The translations under genes were made by a program, and so were the position numbers. 51,686 nucleotides of DNA from a virus. The stretch spans positions 1-51,686 of IMG/VR virus record IMGVR_UViG_3300045972_000789. The stretch is one strand, 5' to 3'. This document shows, in pieces, positions 14,747-21,655 of the stretch. The notes beneath the pieces are model-generated. The model was not told where the DNA came from, did no database searches, and saw only the letters and a program-made list of their open reading frames with translations. The number at the start of each line of letters is the position of its first letter. The stretch's first letter is position 1.

Positions 14747-15550
14747 TCAACCCGCTTTCCGCAATGCACGGTTCGCCTTGTCATTGATGACTCGCAGTGA
14801 CGTGGCCAATGCTTTTCTCAATCGCCCCGAGGCCACCCGGAGCGCGATTTCAATGCCGGTAGCGGTCGTCACCTGTTCGATGTAGTCGAGCTTGTTGATG
14901 AGCGTGACGGCGGGTTTCTCGCCGGTCTTCACGGTGGCGGTGCCCGGTGCCTGTTTGTGACGGGTCACCCATTGCGCGGCACCCCGCACCCGTCCGCCGA
15001 TAGCCTTGGCCGCGTTGATCCATGACCCTTTGGCGAAACCGACGCGCTTCTGGATCTTGGCGATGTAGGTTTCCCGCGCTTTGGGGCTGGTGACAATCTG
15101 AGCCGGGGATCTGCGCCTAACAACACCATTGATCGTCCGGCTTTGTTGGTGAAGTTTCGGATCGAGCCGGCCCACCGAAAGCTCCTTCCATGGCGAGTTC
15201 GAGACTTGGAGCGCCTTTTCCGCCTTGGAGAACCGCCGGTTTTGGATGTTCGCCCAAAATCTATCGGCGGCGGCAGGGTCGCCTGGCTTGGTTTTCTCAA
15301 ACGCATCGGACGGCAGGGCAAACACTTTAATGATGTCACCCGCCACCGCTTTTTCGCCGCGCTTCTTTGCCTTTTCCGAAAACCCAAACGGCCGCGTGTT
15401 GCGTGCCAATTCGACCGCCAGCCCACGCGCTTCCTGTTTCACCAGCGATTCAAGCGTGCGCCCAACCTTTTCAGGATAGCGGTTGAGCAGGCGGGCCACG
15501 TCACTGCCGCCCTTGAGCTTGCTCGTGTAGCGAATGTAGCCGTCACTCAT
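14747..15550 (-). CDS. HK97 gp10-like minor tail/connector protein candidate
   Basis: A 267-residue, strongly basic protein (MSDGYIRYTSKLKGGSDVARLLNRYPEKV). The opening of short helices followed by a long Lys/Arg-rich body resembles HK97 gp10-type proteins, although it is longer than the usual ~150 residues. The final part (INKLDYIEQVTTATGIEIALRVASGRL) fits a helical C-terminus. The ATG at 15550 overlaps the upstream stop (GATGAG). Position between the head-tail connector and the tail terminator supports a neck role. Confidence 0.5.
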   Translation of the reverse strand: MSDGYIRYTSKLKGGSDVARLLNRYPEKVGRTLESLVKQEARGLAVELARNTRPFGFSEKAKKRGEKAVAGDIIKVFALPSDAFEKTKPGDPAAADRFWANIQNRRFSKAEKALQVSNSPWKELSVGRLDPKLHQQSRTINGVVRRRSPAQIVTSPKARETYIAKIQKRVGFAKGSWINAAKAIGGRVRGAAQWVTRHKQAPGTATVKTGEKPAVTLINKLDYIEQVTTATGIEIALRVASGRLRKALATSLRVINDKANRALRKAG

Positions 15551-15854
15551 CGGTGGTTGCCAGGCTGAGGGTGAGTAGCGGCGAGCGCGGATGGCCGGAC
15601 ACCTGCGAAATCCGATATTCCGCGCCATCCACCACGATGCGTTCGCCAAACTTCGGGCGGGCGGTAGGAAACGCCGCCTTGGGCACCCGCACGCTGAGGT
15701 CGGGCGATTCGACGAAGCCGCCCATGTCGATCTGTTGCTCATTCTTCACCCGGCTGACGAGCACGAGCAGGTCGATGTCCTGCCACCGCGCATTCACCCC
15801 GTGTTCGGCGAGAAGTTGCCGCAGGTCAGATAGAATTTCAGATTCGAGTCCCAT
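15543..15854 (-). CDS. Head-tail connector (head closure) candidate
   Basis: A 103-residue protein (MGLESEILSDLRQLLAEHGVNARW) with a helical start and then a beta-barrel-like run (DIDLLVLVSRV, ERIVVDGAEYRISQVSGHP, LLTLSLAT). This pattern is seen in small head-closure proteins. It follows the capsid gene after an 87-bp spacer with a stem-loop. The ATG at 15854 is preceded by TTTGAC, a one-base variant of the GTTGAC element, with a 14-nt gap. Confidence 0.5.
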   Translation of the reverse strand: MGLESEILSDLRQLLAEHGVNARWQDIDLLVLVSRVKNEQQIDMGGFVESPDLSVRVPKAAFPTARPKFGERIVVDGAEYRISQVSGHPRSPLLTLSLATTDE

Positions 15855-15868
15855 GCCGGTGTGATGCT

Positions 15869-15874
15869 GTCAAA
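15869..15874 (-). promoter_or_regulatory. Variant start-proximal element TTTGAC (gap 14 to ATG 15854)
   Basis: One-base variant of GTTGAC at the usual distance, directly downstream of the capsid stem-loop. Confidence 0.4.
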
Positions 15875-15879
15875 ATGAA

Positions 15880-15909
15880 GCACCCCCTCCAGTTGCCCGG
15901 AGAGGGTGC
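15880..15909 (-). terminator. Stem-loop after the major capsid gene
   Basis: On the minus strand GCACCC-T-CTCC... pairs with GGAG-G-GGGTGC (6 plus 4 bp with a mismatch). TTCATTTT follows, a poor U-tract. It could reduce read-through so that capsid is expressed above the downstream genes. Confidence 0.5.
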
Positions 15910-15941
15910 CCACGAACCCCGTTAGACCAACCAGGGAGAGT

Positions 15942-16841
15942 TTACGCCGCAGGGCGGGTGATGCGCTCGATGACCGGCTTGTTGCCCGCCGCGAAGCCAT
16001 ACATTAGAGTGAAACTCACCTCCTGCTTACCGAGGCGTCCGTCGTAGCGGTCGCGGACCTGGATCGACAGGCCGGTGCGCGGGTCGGTCACGACGCGGAT
16101 CACGGTGTCGCCGGTGTTGGCCGGGACATCCGGCACGCGGGCCGCCATGATGAGCCCCTCGCGGATGCCCGCGAAGCCGACCAGACGCTCGCCATTTTCG
16201 GGCAGGGCCGAGTATTCGATCACGGTGAAGCCGTTCACGTCGGGCAGCATGCCGGAAACCACCACGTTGCCCGCCTGCGGGGTGATGTAGGCTTTGTAAA
16301 GCGCCTCGTCCTTTTGCAGGGCGTTGTAATAGTCCGAGTTGACGAACATGAAGCGCCCCATGTCGGGGATGAAGCGTTTGTTGAGCTTGGTGCCAACATC
16401 GACCACCGTGTCGCGACCGAATGCCGCTTCGGCCACGTCGGTCTTGTTGTTGAAGTTGGCATTGACGATGAGTGCCATCAGGTCGTCGCAGACTTTCCGG
16501 CCAAGCGCATAGGCCACCTTGTCGGCGTAGCGTTGGTTGAGGTCGATTTCACTGGTCGAGCGTTCGACGTCCGTGATGGCGTAGCCCGCGTAGGCGTGCT
16601 TGTTGATTTTCACGCTGACATCGACCTGCGCCTGGTCATCGGGGACGTAGCCGGTCGCGGGATTGAAATCCTGAGCCACGGTTGGCGTGACGATGTGGGT
16701 CACGATGTCCTGGTTGAATTTGACGCTCGCGGAACTGAAGTCGGTGGCGATCCGGTCGAGGATCGGGAACTTGGCAAGCAGGGTCATGAGCGCCGTTTGG
16801 GCGATCAGCGGGGAATTAACAGTGGCGTTGGTGTTGGACAT
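15942..16841 (-). CDS. Major capsid protein
   Basis: A 299-residue protein (MSNTNATVNSPLIAQTALMTLLAKFPILDRIATDFS) directly downstream of the protease-scaffold gene, with a 6-bp gap. It shows the features of a lambda gpE/HK97-fold coat protein: an N-terminal extended arm, DRSTSEIDLNQRY-type spine helix (VERSTSEIDLNQRYADKVAYALGRKVCDDLM), a central MLPDVNGFTVIEYSALP region and a C-terminal IQVRDRYDGRLGKQEVSFTLMYGF strand series. The start lacks its own GTTGAC and is probably coupled to the upstream gene. Confidence 0.85.
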   Translation of the reverse strand: MSNTNATVNSPLIAQTALMTLLAKFPILDRIATDFSSASVKFNQDIVTHIVTPTVAQDFNPATGYVPDDQAQVDVSVKINKHAYAGYAITDVERSTSEIDLNQRYADKVAYALGRKVCDDLMALIVNANFNNKTDVAEAAFGRDTVVDVGTKLNKRFIPDMGRFMFVNSDYYNALQKDEALYKAYITPQAGNVVVSGMLPDVNGFTVIEYSALPENGERLVGFAGIREGLIMAARVPDVPANTGDTVIRVVTDPRTGLSIQVRDRYDGRLGKQEVSFTLMYGFAAGNKPVIERITRPAA

Positions 16842-16847
16842 GGCGGA

Positions 16848-17309
16848 TTAGCGGTTGAAGTGGGTGGCGAGGTGTTGCTGATAGAACTTGGCGGCCTCCT
16901 CGGGCTTGTGGGCGGTGACAAGGCGGTCGTAATGGGCGACGAGGTCCTGGATGGTGGAATTAGCGGGCATTACCCCGGCATCGCCTGCGGGAGTCACGCG
17001 GGCTGGCAGCGTGGTGCCGGTGGATGCGACAACGCGGGCAACCTCGGTCTGAACGCGGGTGTCGAAGTCCGTCTGTGCCGATTGCAGATCCGTGATGCGG
17101 GTTTGCAGGGTGGTGATTTCCGTAGTGGCGCTGTCGCGTTCGCCCCGGAGAGTTTCGATTTCGGTGGTGAGCGTGCCGACTTCGCCGCGCAGCGAATCCA
17201 GGTTGGTGGAGGCTTCGGCCAACAGGTCGGCTTGTGCCTGATAGTCACGCTGGAGGGTTTCAACCTGGGTGCGGGATTCGGCTAGAAGGTCTTCTGGTGA
17301 GGTGTTCAT
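16848..17309 (-). CDS. Nested scaffold protein (in-frame internal start)
   Basis: Internal ATG 17309 (M275 of the protease) would give a 153-residue protein (MNTSPEDLLAESRTQVETLQ), almost all coiled coil up to ~residue 95, then a linker and a helical C-terminus (FYQQHLATHFNR) suited to coat binding. This is the lambda C/Nu3 arrangement. The internal ATG is preceded by an exact GTTGAC element with a 15-nt gap inside the coding sequence, strong circumstantial evidence that the start is used. Confidence 0.7.
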   Translation of the reverse strand: MNTSPEDLLAESRTQVETLQRDYQAQADLLAEASTNLDSLRGEVGTLTTEIETLRGERDSATTEITTLQTRITDLQSAQTDFDTRVQTEVARVVASTGTTLPARVTPAGDAGVMPANSTIQDLVAHYDRLVTAHKPEEAAKFYQQHLATHFNR

Positions 17310-18131
17310 CGCCTGTGATCCCGTGTCAACCGACGCGTGATAGACGCGCAGGCGGCGCATCGCTTCGGCGCGGTCTGAAACCATGCCTGCCAGATTGACT
17401 CGTTGTGCCTGCCGCCCGCTGAATGTTTGGCCTTCCATGGCCTCGGGCGGAATCGAACGACCCCGCGCCAGCACTGCGGCATGGAAATCCTGGGCTATTT
17501 CAGCAAGGTTCGAGCGGATGAGGTCGCGCTGGTCATCGGTTAGCGGTGTGCCCGGTGCGCCCATCGCTTTGTATTTGCCAACTGAGAACACCTCCACCTT
17601 GATTCCCTCGGCATCGAGCGCGGCAGAATCGTCAATCACCGCCTGCACCACGCCGATAGACCCGACCTGTGCGGATGGCGTAGCGTAGATGGCGCGTGCT
17701 TGGCTCGCGATCCAGTAGGCCGCCGAACACATCAGGCCGGAAGAAAATGCATAGACCGGTTTGCGTCCGTTGATGGATGCCACGGTGGCGGCCAGTTCGG
17801 GCGTGCCGGCCACGGTGCCACCCGGAGAGTCGATGTCCAATAACACGGCCTTGATGTCGTCGCGCCCACCGGCTTCACGCAGGGCCGCGCCTACCTCCTC
17901 GGAATCGGTGGCACCTAGCAGCACGCGGGCAAACACGTCTGGCTTTCTGAGAATCGGGCCGTTGATGGCGACCACGCCGATGCCATCCTCAACATTGAGA
18001 AGCGGGTTGGACTGGCGGGATTGAGGCAGCGCAACCCCGCGTTCATTGAACGAACGGGATGCAATCGCCATGGATCGCAGCGCCTCGGGCTGGATCAACC
18101 ATTCACTTGTTTGGAGCAGAACCGGATTCAC
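16848..18131 (-). CDS. S49-family prohead protease (ClpP/SppA type)
   Basis: A 427-residue protein. Residues ~50-260 are an S49 peptidase domain with LLDIDSPGG (oxyanion region), the nucleophile S136 in MCSAAYWIAS, and a candidate general base Lys in GKYKAMG (K186 or K188). It would mature the prohead by cleaving scaffold and possibly portal or coat. Residues 275-427 are coiled-coil scaffold sequence with its own internal start. The start is GTG at 18131, with a GTTGAC element 14 nt upstream. The gene would normally follow the portal directly, but a 1-kb + strand insertion separates them. Confidence 0.85.
   Translation of the reverse strand: MNPVLLQTSEWLIQPEALRSMAIASRSFNERGVALPQSRQSNPLLNVEDGIGVVAINGPILRKPDVFARVLLGATDSEEVGAALREAGGRDDIKAVLLDIDSPGGTVAGTPELAATVASINGRKPVYAFSSGLMCSAAYWIASQARAIYATPSAQVGSIGVVQAVIDDSAALDAEGIKVEVFSVGKYKAMGAPGTPLTDDQRDLIRSNLAEIAQDFHAAVLARGRSIPPEAMEGQTFSGRQAQRVNLAGMVSDRAEAMRRLRVYHASVDTGSQAMNTSPEDLLAESRTQVETLQRDYQAQADLLAEASTNLDSLRGEVGTLTTEIETLRGERDSATTEITTLQTRITDLQSAQTDFDTRVQTEVARVVASTGTTLPARVTPAGDAGVMPANSTIQDLVAHYDRLVTAHKPEEAAKFYQQHLATHFNR
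17325..17330 (-). promoter_or_regulatory. Internal GTTGAC element (gap 15 to nested ATG 17309)
   Basis: Lies within the protease gene as the Val-Asp codons of HASVDTGSQAM, exactly where a leader for the nested scaffold is needed. Confidence 0.65.
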
Positions 18132-18145
18132 GCCCGGTGGGCGGT

Positions 18146-18151
18146 GTCAAC
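18146..18151 (-). promoter_or_regulatory. Start-proximal GTTGAC element (gap 14 to GTG 18131)
   Basis: Supports a GTG initiator for the protease. The inserted cassette-like DNA begins just upstream of it, so the insertion left the element intact. Confidence 0.6.
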
Positions 18152-18283
18152 GCGGATAGGATGATCGCAGACCGAAAGAATGGGGTTGTCGCGAAGCGGG
18201 TAAAACGCTAGAAACGATTGTCTTGCAGCGCTTGTTTGAGCGTCGGAAGACGAAGTCTGCCCTTCCGGGCGGCTTTTGCACCT

Positions 18284-18290
18284 GTTCGGC
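18284..18290 (+). other. GTTCGGC core site left of a single cassette-like gene
   Basis: GTTCGGC matches the right box of the attC-like sites at 3085 and 3598 and lies 22 nt before the + strand lipoprotein ATG. No clear partner box is seen upstream. The stretch 18200-18283 holds short hairpins only (AGACGAAGTCT; GCCCTTCCGGGC). Confidence 0.4.
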
Positions 18291-18312
18291 GGAAAAACAA
18301 CACCATATCCCT

Positions 18313-19032
18313 ATGTCTAGACAGATTCACTACATTCTTGTGCTCTGCATCCTCTCGTCGGCATGCGATCGCCGAGAAGATTCAAAGTCAGGAATCTCAA
18401 CGGAGACAGCGTCTATTGCATCGGCAAGGGACGATGAGACAATGCTACGCGAGGAGATAGGAAAAGGACTAGAGGAGTATTTGAACGTTATTTCGATACC
18501 CTCGGGGGAGATCGAGATCATGAGCGGATTAAGTTCCCAGATGGAGGCCAATAATTTCCAATCAAAGCGTTTCAAGAGTGATTATCTCAGCTTTCTTGAC
18601 AGCATTAAGTCGAACGGGTTATTGACCTATGCTGAGAAGCCTCAGTCTGCTCTTGAGGAAGTAGGTCGCGTGGGCGCGAAGACTTTTGTTGTTTCTCCAA
18701 CAGAACTGGCGCTTCAGCACCGCGATCAGAAACTCTCGACTGCTGACTATGTTCAGATCCGCATTGCGACCTGCAAAGTCGAGAGCATCATCCGGAGCAC
18801 GCCGTATGAGTCGCCCCGCTTGCCGCAGTCTGAGGAATATCGGCTAGTTCTTGGCACCTACTATTGCAAGGGCATTCCATGGGCTCGAGACGCGATTCCG
18901 GGAGGCAAGGACGACACCTTCAAGTTTCGGGCTGTCCTCAAACTGAATCCATTTACTAAGCGTTACACGTTTCAATTCGCTGACTGGGGTTATCCAATTG
19001 AGGACGGGTGGAAGTCCAATAATGTGGAATAA
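18313..19032 (+). CDS. Cassette-like gene: lipoprotein of unknown function
   Basis: A 239-residue protein with a lipoprotein signal (ILVLCILSSAC, Cys18). It then has a Ser/Asp/Glu-rich linker and a globular domain without recognised motifs (LGTYYCKGIPWARDAIPGGKDDTFKFRAVLKL). It lies in opposite orientation between portal and protease, which are normally adjacent, so it is an insertion. Its AT-rich codons differ from the phage genes. The GTTCGGC core upstream and GTAGAAC (19039-19045) just after the stop suggest an integron cassette whose distal attC arm is degenerate. ATG 18313 chosen because it starts the signal peptide. Confidence 0.55.
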   Translation: MSRQIHYILVLCILSSACDRREDSKSGISTETASIASARDDETMLREEIGKGLEEYLNVISIPSGEIEIMSGLSSQMEANNFQSKRFKSDYLSFLDSIKSNGLLTYAEKPQSALEEVGRVGAKTFVVSPTELALQHRDQKLSTADYVQIRIATCKVESIIRSTPYESPRLPQSEEYRLVLGTYYCKGIPWARDAIPGGKDDTFKFRAVLKLNPFTKRYTFQFADWGYPIEDGWKSNNVE

Positions 19033-19156
19033 TCAGAAGTAGAACAAGACGAGCCACAGAAACCGCCACTAGCTGCCTTGTCGTCAACATCACCCGTATC
19101 ACGCCCCTCAACTCCCGTATCAACGCTCGCCACCGCTGGTATCCCACGAAACGGAG

Positions 19157-20614
19157 TTAAGGTTGCGAACCGCGCGCCGCATTATCGCCCTGCGCTTTTT
19201 CCGGAATCTGTTGGACGGTGCCACCTGACGGCTTCCACAGCATGTCCACCGGCACGCCGAACTTGGTAGCCGTTTCCAGAATCAGCTTCGCATCACTGGC
19301 GCGGCGTTCGATTTCCTCGCCGAAGTCTGCGCCAAGCTCTGCGTAATGGTCTGATAGGGTTTTCAGGCCCATCTCCACATCCGAGCGGTTCTGTTGGGCT
19401 TCCCGGCCAGCGTCCACAGTCACACGGCGCGGCGGAACTGTGGAAATCTTCCACCACCCGGCGATGGGCGGCAGAAGTCCGCGGTCGATGGCGTCACCGA
19501 TCACATAGGCCCACACCGGGCGGATGAGGCGGCGTTCAAGGATCATCTGGCGGAATGAGAACCGGCGATCCGCTTTAGCCACGATCAGCCGCACGCCCGC
19601 GCCGCCGACCTTGCTGGAATCCGCAGCGAACTCGAACGGGATGAATCCCAACGCCGAATCCCGCCGCAGGTGTTCCAGGAAACCGGTGAAGGTGGGTGAC
19701 GGGCGGTTGGACTGAAAGCTGTCGAGCGACTCGTCGGGCTTGAGGGCCACCAGCTTGCCGCCGACGATTTTCTGGAGCGATACCGGATCGCTCGTCTCGT
19801 TGTTAGCACCTGGTTGCCCGACCACGAAGTCGCCGTTGTCGTCGAGCTCGCCCCGGGCCGTCTTGAGGATGCGCGACACGTCCGCGTTGTCTTTCACCGC
19901 GTGTTTTTCGAGGGCGAGCAATTCGATTTCGTCGAGAATATGGTTGATCGAGTGCTGAAGCGTCGGATGCGATCTAACACCACCGGCCCATTCCGGCTCG
20001 AACAGATGCAGTAGCGATTTGGAAGGGATGTCGCGGGTTTTCCCGTCATCTTCTACCACCCGATAGAATACCGGCGCGCCCCAGGCGTCGAGTCCCACGC
20101 CATCGATGGTTTCCTTCGCGCCGAATGCGTCACCAATCCGGTGGGATTCGATCAACTGGATGCGCGGCTCGCCATCTGCGTCGCGGGTCTTGTGAATGAA
20201 ATACTCACCGTCGATGTCGATGCCCCGGCAGACAATCGACTGGCATTCCTCGAACGAAAACCGCCGGGTGACCTCACAACGGGCAGCCCACAGGGCAAAG
20301 TAGTCCTCGGCGGCGCGGTTCCATGTGGGATTGCCGGATTGCGCCTGGACACGGATACCGTCGCCGGTGGAATAGATCGCCATGTTGGCGACCAACTCTC
20401 TAACAAACCCACTGTTTTTGTGGAGGTAGCGCGACTTGCGAACCAGTTCGGCGCGGACACCCGGCGTGAGTTCGTTGCGTGAATCGGTTGGCGCGGACCC
20501 CGGCACCGTGCCTCGGCGGGGCGACCAGTTAGCCGCCTCAAATGGCGATCCCCATGCTTTAGGGACGAGAACCGGGGGCAGCAATCGTAGGGCGATATTT
20601 TTGAGACTGATCAT
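19157..20614 (-). CDS. Portal protein (lambda family)
   Basis: A 485-residue portal, the dodecameric DNA entry channel. Lambda-family signatures include NWSPRRGTVPGSAPTDSRNEL near the start, RKSRYLHKNSGFVRELVANMAIYSTGDGI, the clip/wing region FFRVVEDDGKTRDIP-like strands (PVFYRVVEDDGKTRDIPSKSLLHLFEPEWAGGVRSHPTLQHSINHI) and the stem helix region RDSALGFIPFEFA. The ATG at 20614 overlaps the upstream stop (AAATGATC). Upstream residues from 20704 would be read from the gpW gene and were rejected. The gene ends at TAA 19157, with the cassette-like insertion following. Confidence 0.88.
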   Translation of the reverse strand: MISLKNIALRLLPPVLVPKAWGSPFEAANWSPRRGTVPGSAPTDSRNELTPGVRAELVRKSRYLHKNSGFVRELVANMAIYSTGDGIRVQAQSGNPTWNRAAEDYFALWAARCEVTRRFSFEECQSIVCRGIDIDGEYFIHKTRDADGEPRIQLIESHRIGDAFGAKETIDGVGLDAWGAPVFYRVVEDDGKTRDIPSKSLLHLFEPEWAGGVRSHPTLQHSINHILDEIELLALEKHAVKDNADVSRILKTARGELDDNGDFVVGQPGANNETSDPVSLQKIVGGKLVALKPDESLDSFQSNRPSPTFTGFLEHLRRDSALGFIPFEFAADSSKVGGAGVRLIVAKADRRFSFRQMILERRLIRPVWAYVIGDAIDRGLLPPIAGWWKISTVPPRRVTVDAGREAQQNRSDVEMGLKTLSDHYAELGADFGEEIERRASDAKLILETATKFGVPVDMLWKPSGGTVQQIPEKAQGDNAARGSQP

Positions 20615-20871
20615 TTTGGAAGGTGGCCGTCGATGAATGAGGTGACTGCAATGCGGGGTTTGCCGTAGGTGGCCGGGTCGAGGATGCGCAGCGCGTGGCC
20701 GCATTCATCGAGGACTTCCGAAACGGTCATCGCGAACTGCTTCGAGACGGACGTGTCCGCGTCGTTCCAGTTCATGATCGTTTTGCCTTCCAGTAACAAT
20801 TCCTTGGCGCGGCGCTGGATGGCGAGCACCTCGGCTACTGTGAATCCGGTGATGAATAGTCCGCGGGCCAT
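20611..20871 (-). CDS. gpW-like head-tail joining protein
   Basis: An 86-residue protein (MARGLFITGFTVAEVLAIQRRAKELLLEGKTIMNW) with a helix, a short beta turn around KTIMNWNDADTSVSK, and a second helix. It sits directly before the portal, as lambda gene W does. It would be added to the filled head before tail joining. Length is slightly above lambda gpW (68). The ATG at 20871 has a GTTGAC element 14 nt upstream. Confidence 0.65.
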   Translation of the reverse strand: MARGLFITGFTVAEVLAIQRRAKELLLEGKTIMNWNDADTSVSKQFAMTVSEVLDECGHALRILDPATYGKPRIAVTSFIDGHLPK

Positions 20872-20885
20872 GATCGGTAGCGAAT

Positions 20886-20891
20886 GTCAAC
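20886..20891 (-). promoter_or_regulatory. Start-proximal GTTGAC element (gap 14 to ATG 20871)
   Basis: Located in the 23-bp spacer after the endolysin stop (20895), out of frame with it. Confidence 0.6.
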
Positions 20892-20894
20892 GGC

Positions 20895-21470
20895 TCACGC
20901 CCACCACGTTCCGTCCTTCACCCGCTGCCGTGCTTCAGCCAACGTGCAGCCGGTCTTGATCTGGATGTGCGGGGTGTCCTGAAAACCCGTCCAATGGCCG
21001 CCCCATTCGAGGCCGAACGATTCGGCGATCTTGCCGCAACGTTCCATCAGCGGACTTTCCCACTGCGGTTGACCCGTGGCATCAAACACCACAAAATCCC
21101 AGCCCACCCCAAAATTGTGCCACGAGTAGCCGCCGGAAGCGTTGGTGACTTTCGGTCCCGCCGTCGTGCGGCCCTGGGCATACAGCCCGTCCTGCTCCTG
21201 ATATGTGCGGAGGCCGGTGATGATCTTCACGTTGATGCCCGCCTCCAAACACTTCACCAACCACTCGCGGGCCTTGATTTGGGCGTCCTTCCTGAGTGTG
21301 GCGATGTTCGCTGCGGAGCGAGGATCAATCGTGCCGTTGGATGGCACGGGGATTGGCGCGGTGTCGATCCCGAGTCGGGCGGCAACAGCCTGTGCGGTGC
21401 GGGGGCCGGGCACCCCGTCGGCGGTGATCCCGAGGAATTCCTGAATTTTTGGCCAAAGAGTGGTGCTCAT
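20895..21470 (-). CDS. Endolysin, M15-family peptidase
   Basis: A 191-residue lysis enzyme. Residues ~5-35 (IQEFLGITADGVPGPRTAQAVAARLG) resemble a peptidoglycan-binding repeat. Residues ~60-185 are an L-alanyl-D-glutamate-type peptidase with the zinc ligands H118 and D125 in SWHNFGVGWDF and H168 in TPHIQ. No signal peptide, so it would depend on a holin. Unusually, it stands between the terminase and the gpW-like gene rather than after the tail genes. The ATG at 21470 follows the small lipoprotein gene by 26 bp. Confidence 0.85.
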   Translation of the reverse strand: MSTTLWPKIQEFLGITADGVPGPRTAQAVAARLGIDTAPIPVPSNGTIDPRSAANIATLRKDAQIKAREWLVKCLEAGINVKIITGLRTYQEQDGLYAQGRTTAGPKVTNASGGYSWHNFGVGWDFVVFDATGQPQWESPLMERCGKIAESFGLEWGGHWTGFQDTPHIQIKTGCTLAEARQRVKDGTWWA

Positions 21471-21496
21471 GGTCCGTGAGTGCTAGAAAACCCGGC

Positions 21497-21655
21497 TCAC
21501 TTGCCGTTGCGGGGATCGACGACGATTTCAAACCGTCCGTCCGGGTGGACTTTGATTAGACCGGCATTGGTGGCGAATTGGCCGCTCAGCCCTTGGAGTG
21601 AAGTGCAGGCGGGCAGAAGCAGTAACAGCGCGGCGAGGAATATCAGGGTTCTCAT
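21497..21655 (-). CDS. Small lipoprotein, possible o-spanin (Rz1-like)
   Basis: Fifty-two residues with a strong lipoprotein signal (MRTLIFLAALLLLLPAC, Cys17), followed by a 35-residue exported tail (TSLQGLSGQFATNAGLIKVH...). The size and its place directly before the endolysin fit an outer-membrane spanin subunit, which would link to an inner-membrane partner. The usual proline-rich tail and an obvious i-spanin are missing, so this is tentative. The ATG at 21655 overlaps the terminase stop (CCATGA) and has a GTTGAC element 17 nt upstream inside the terminase gene. Confidence 0.5.
   Translation of the reverse strand: MRTLIFLAALLLLLPACTSLQGLSGQFATNAGLIKVHPDGRFEIVVDPRNGK

Noticed and set aside
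14595-14885. 96-residue + strand frame in the gap upstream of the tail terminator gene
   Set aside because: Its second half is antisense to a tail gene. The first half has no homology signs and no leader like those of its neighbours.
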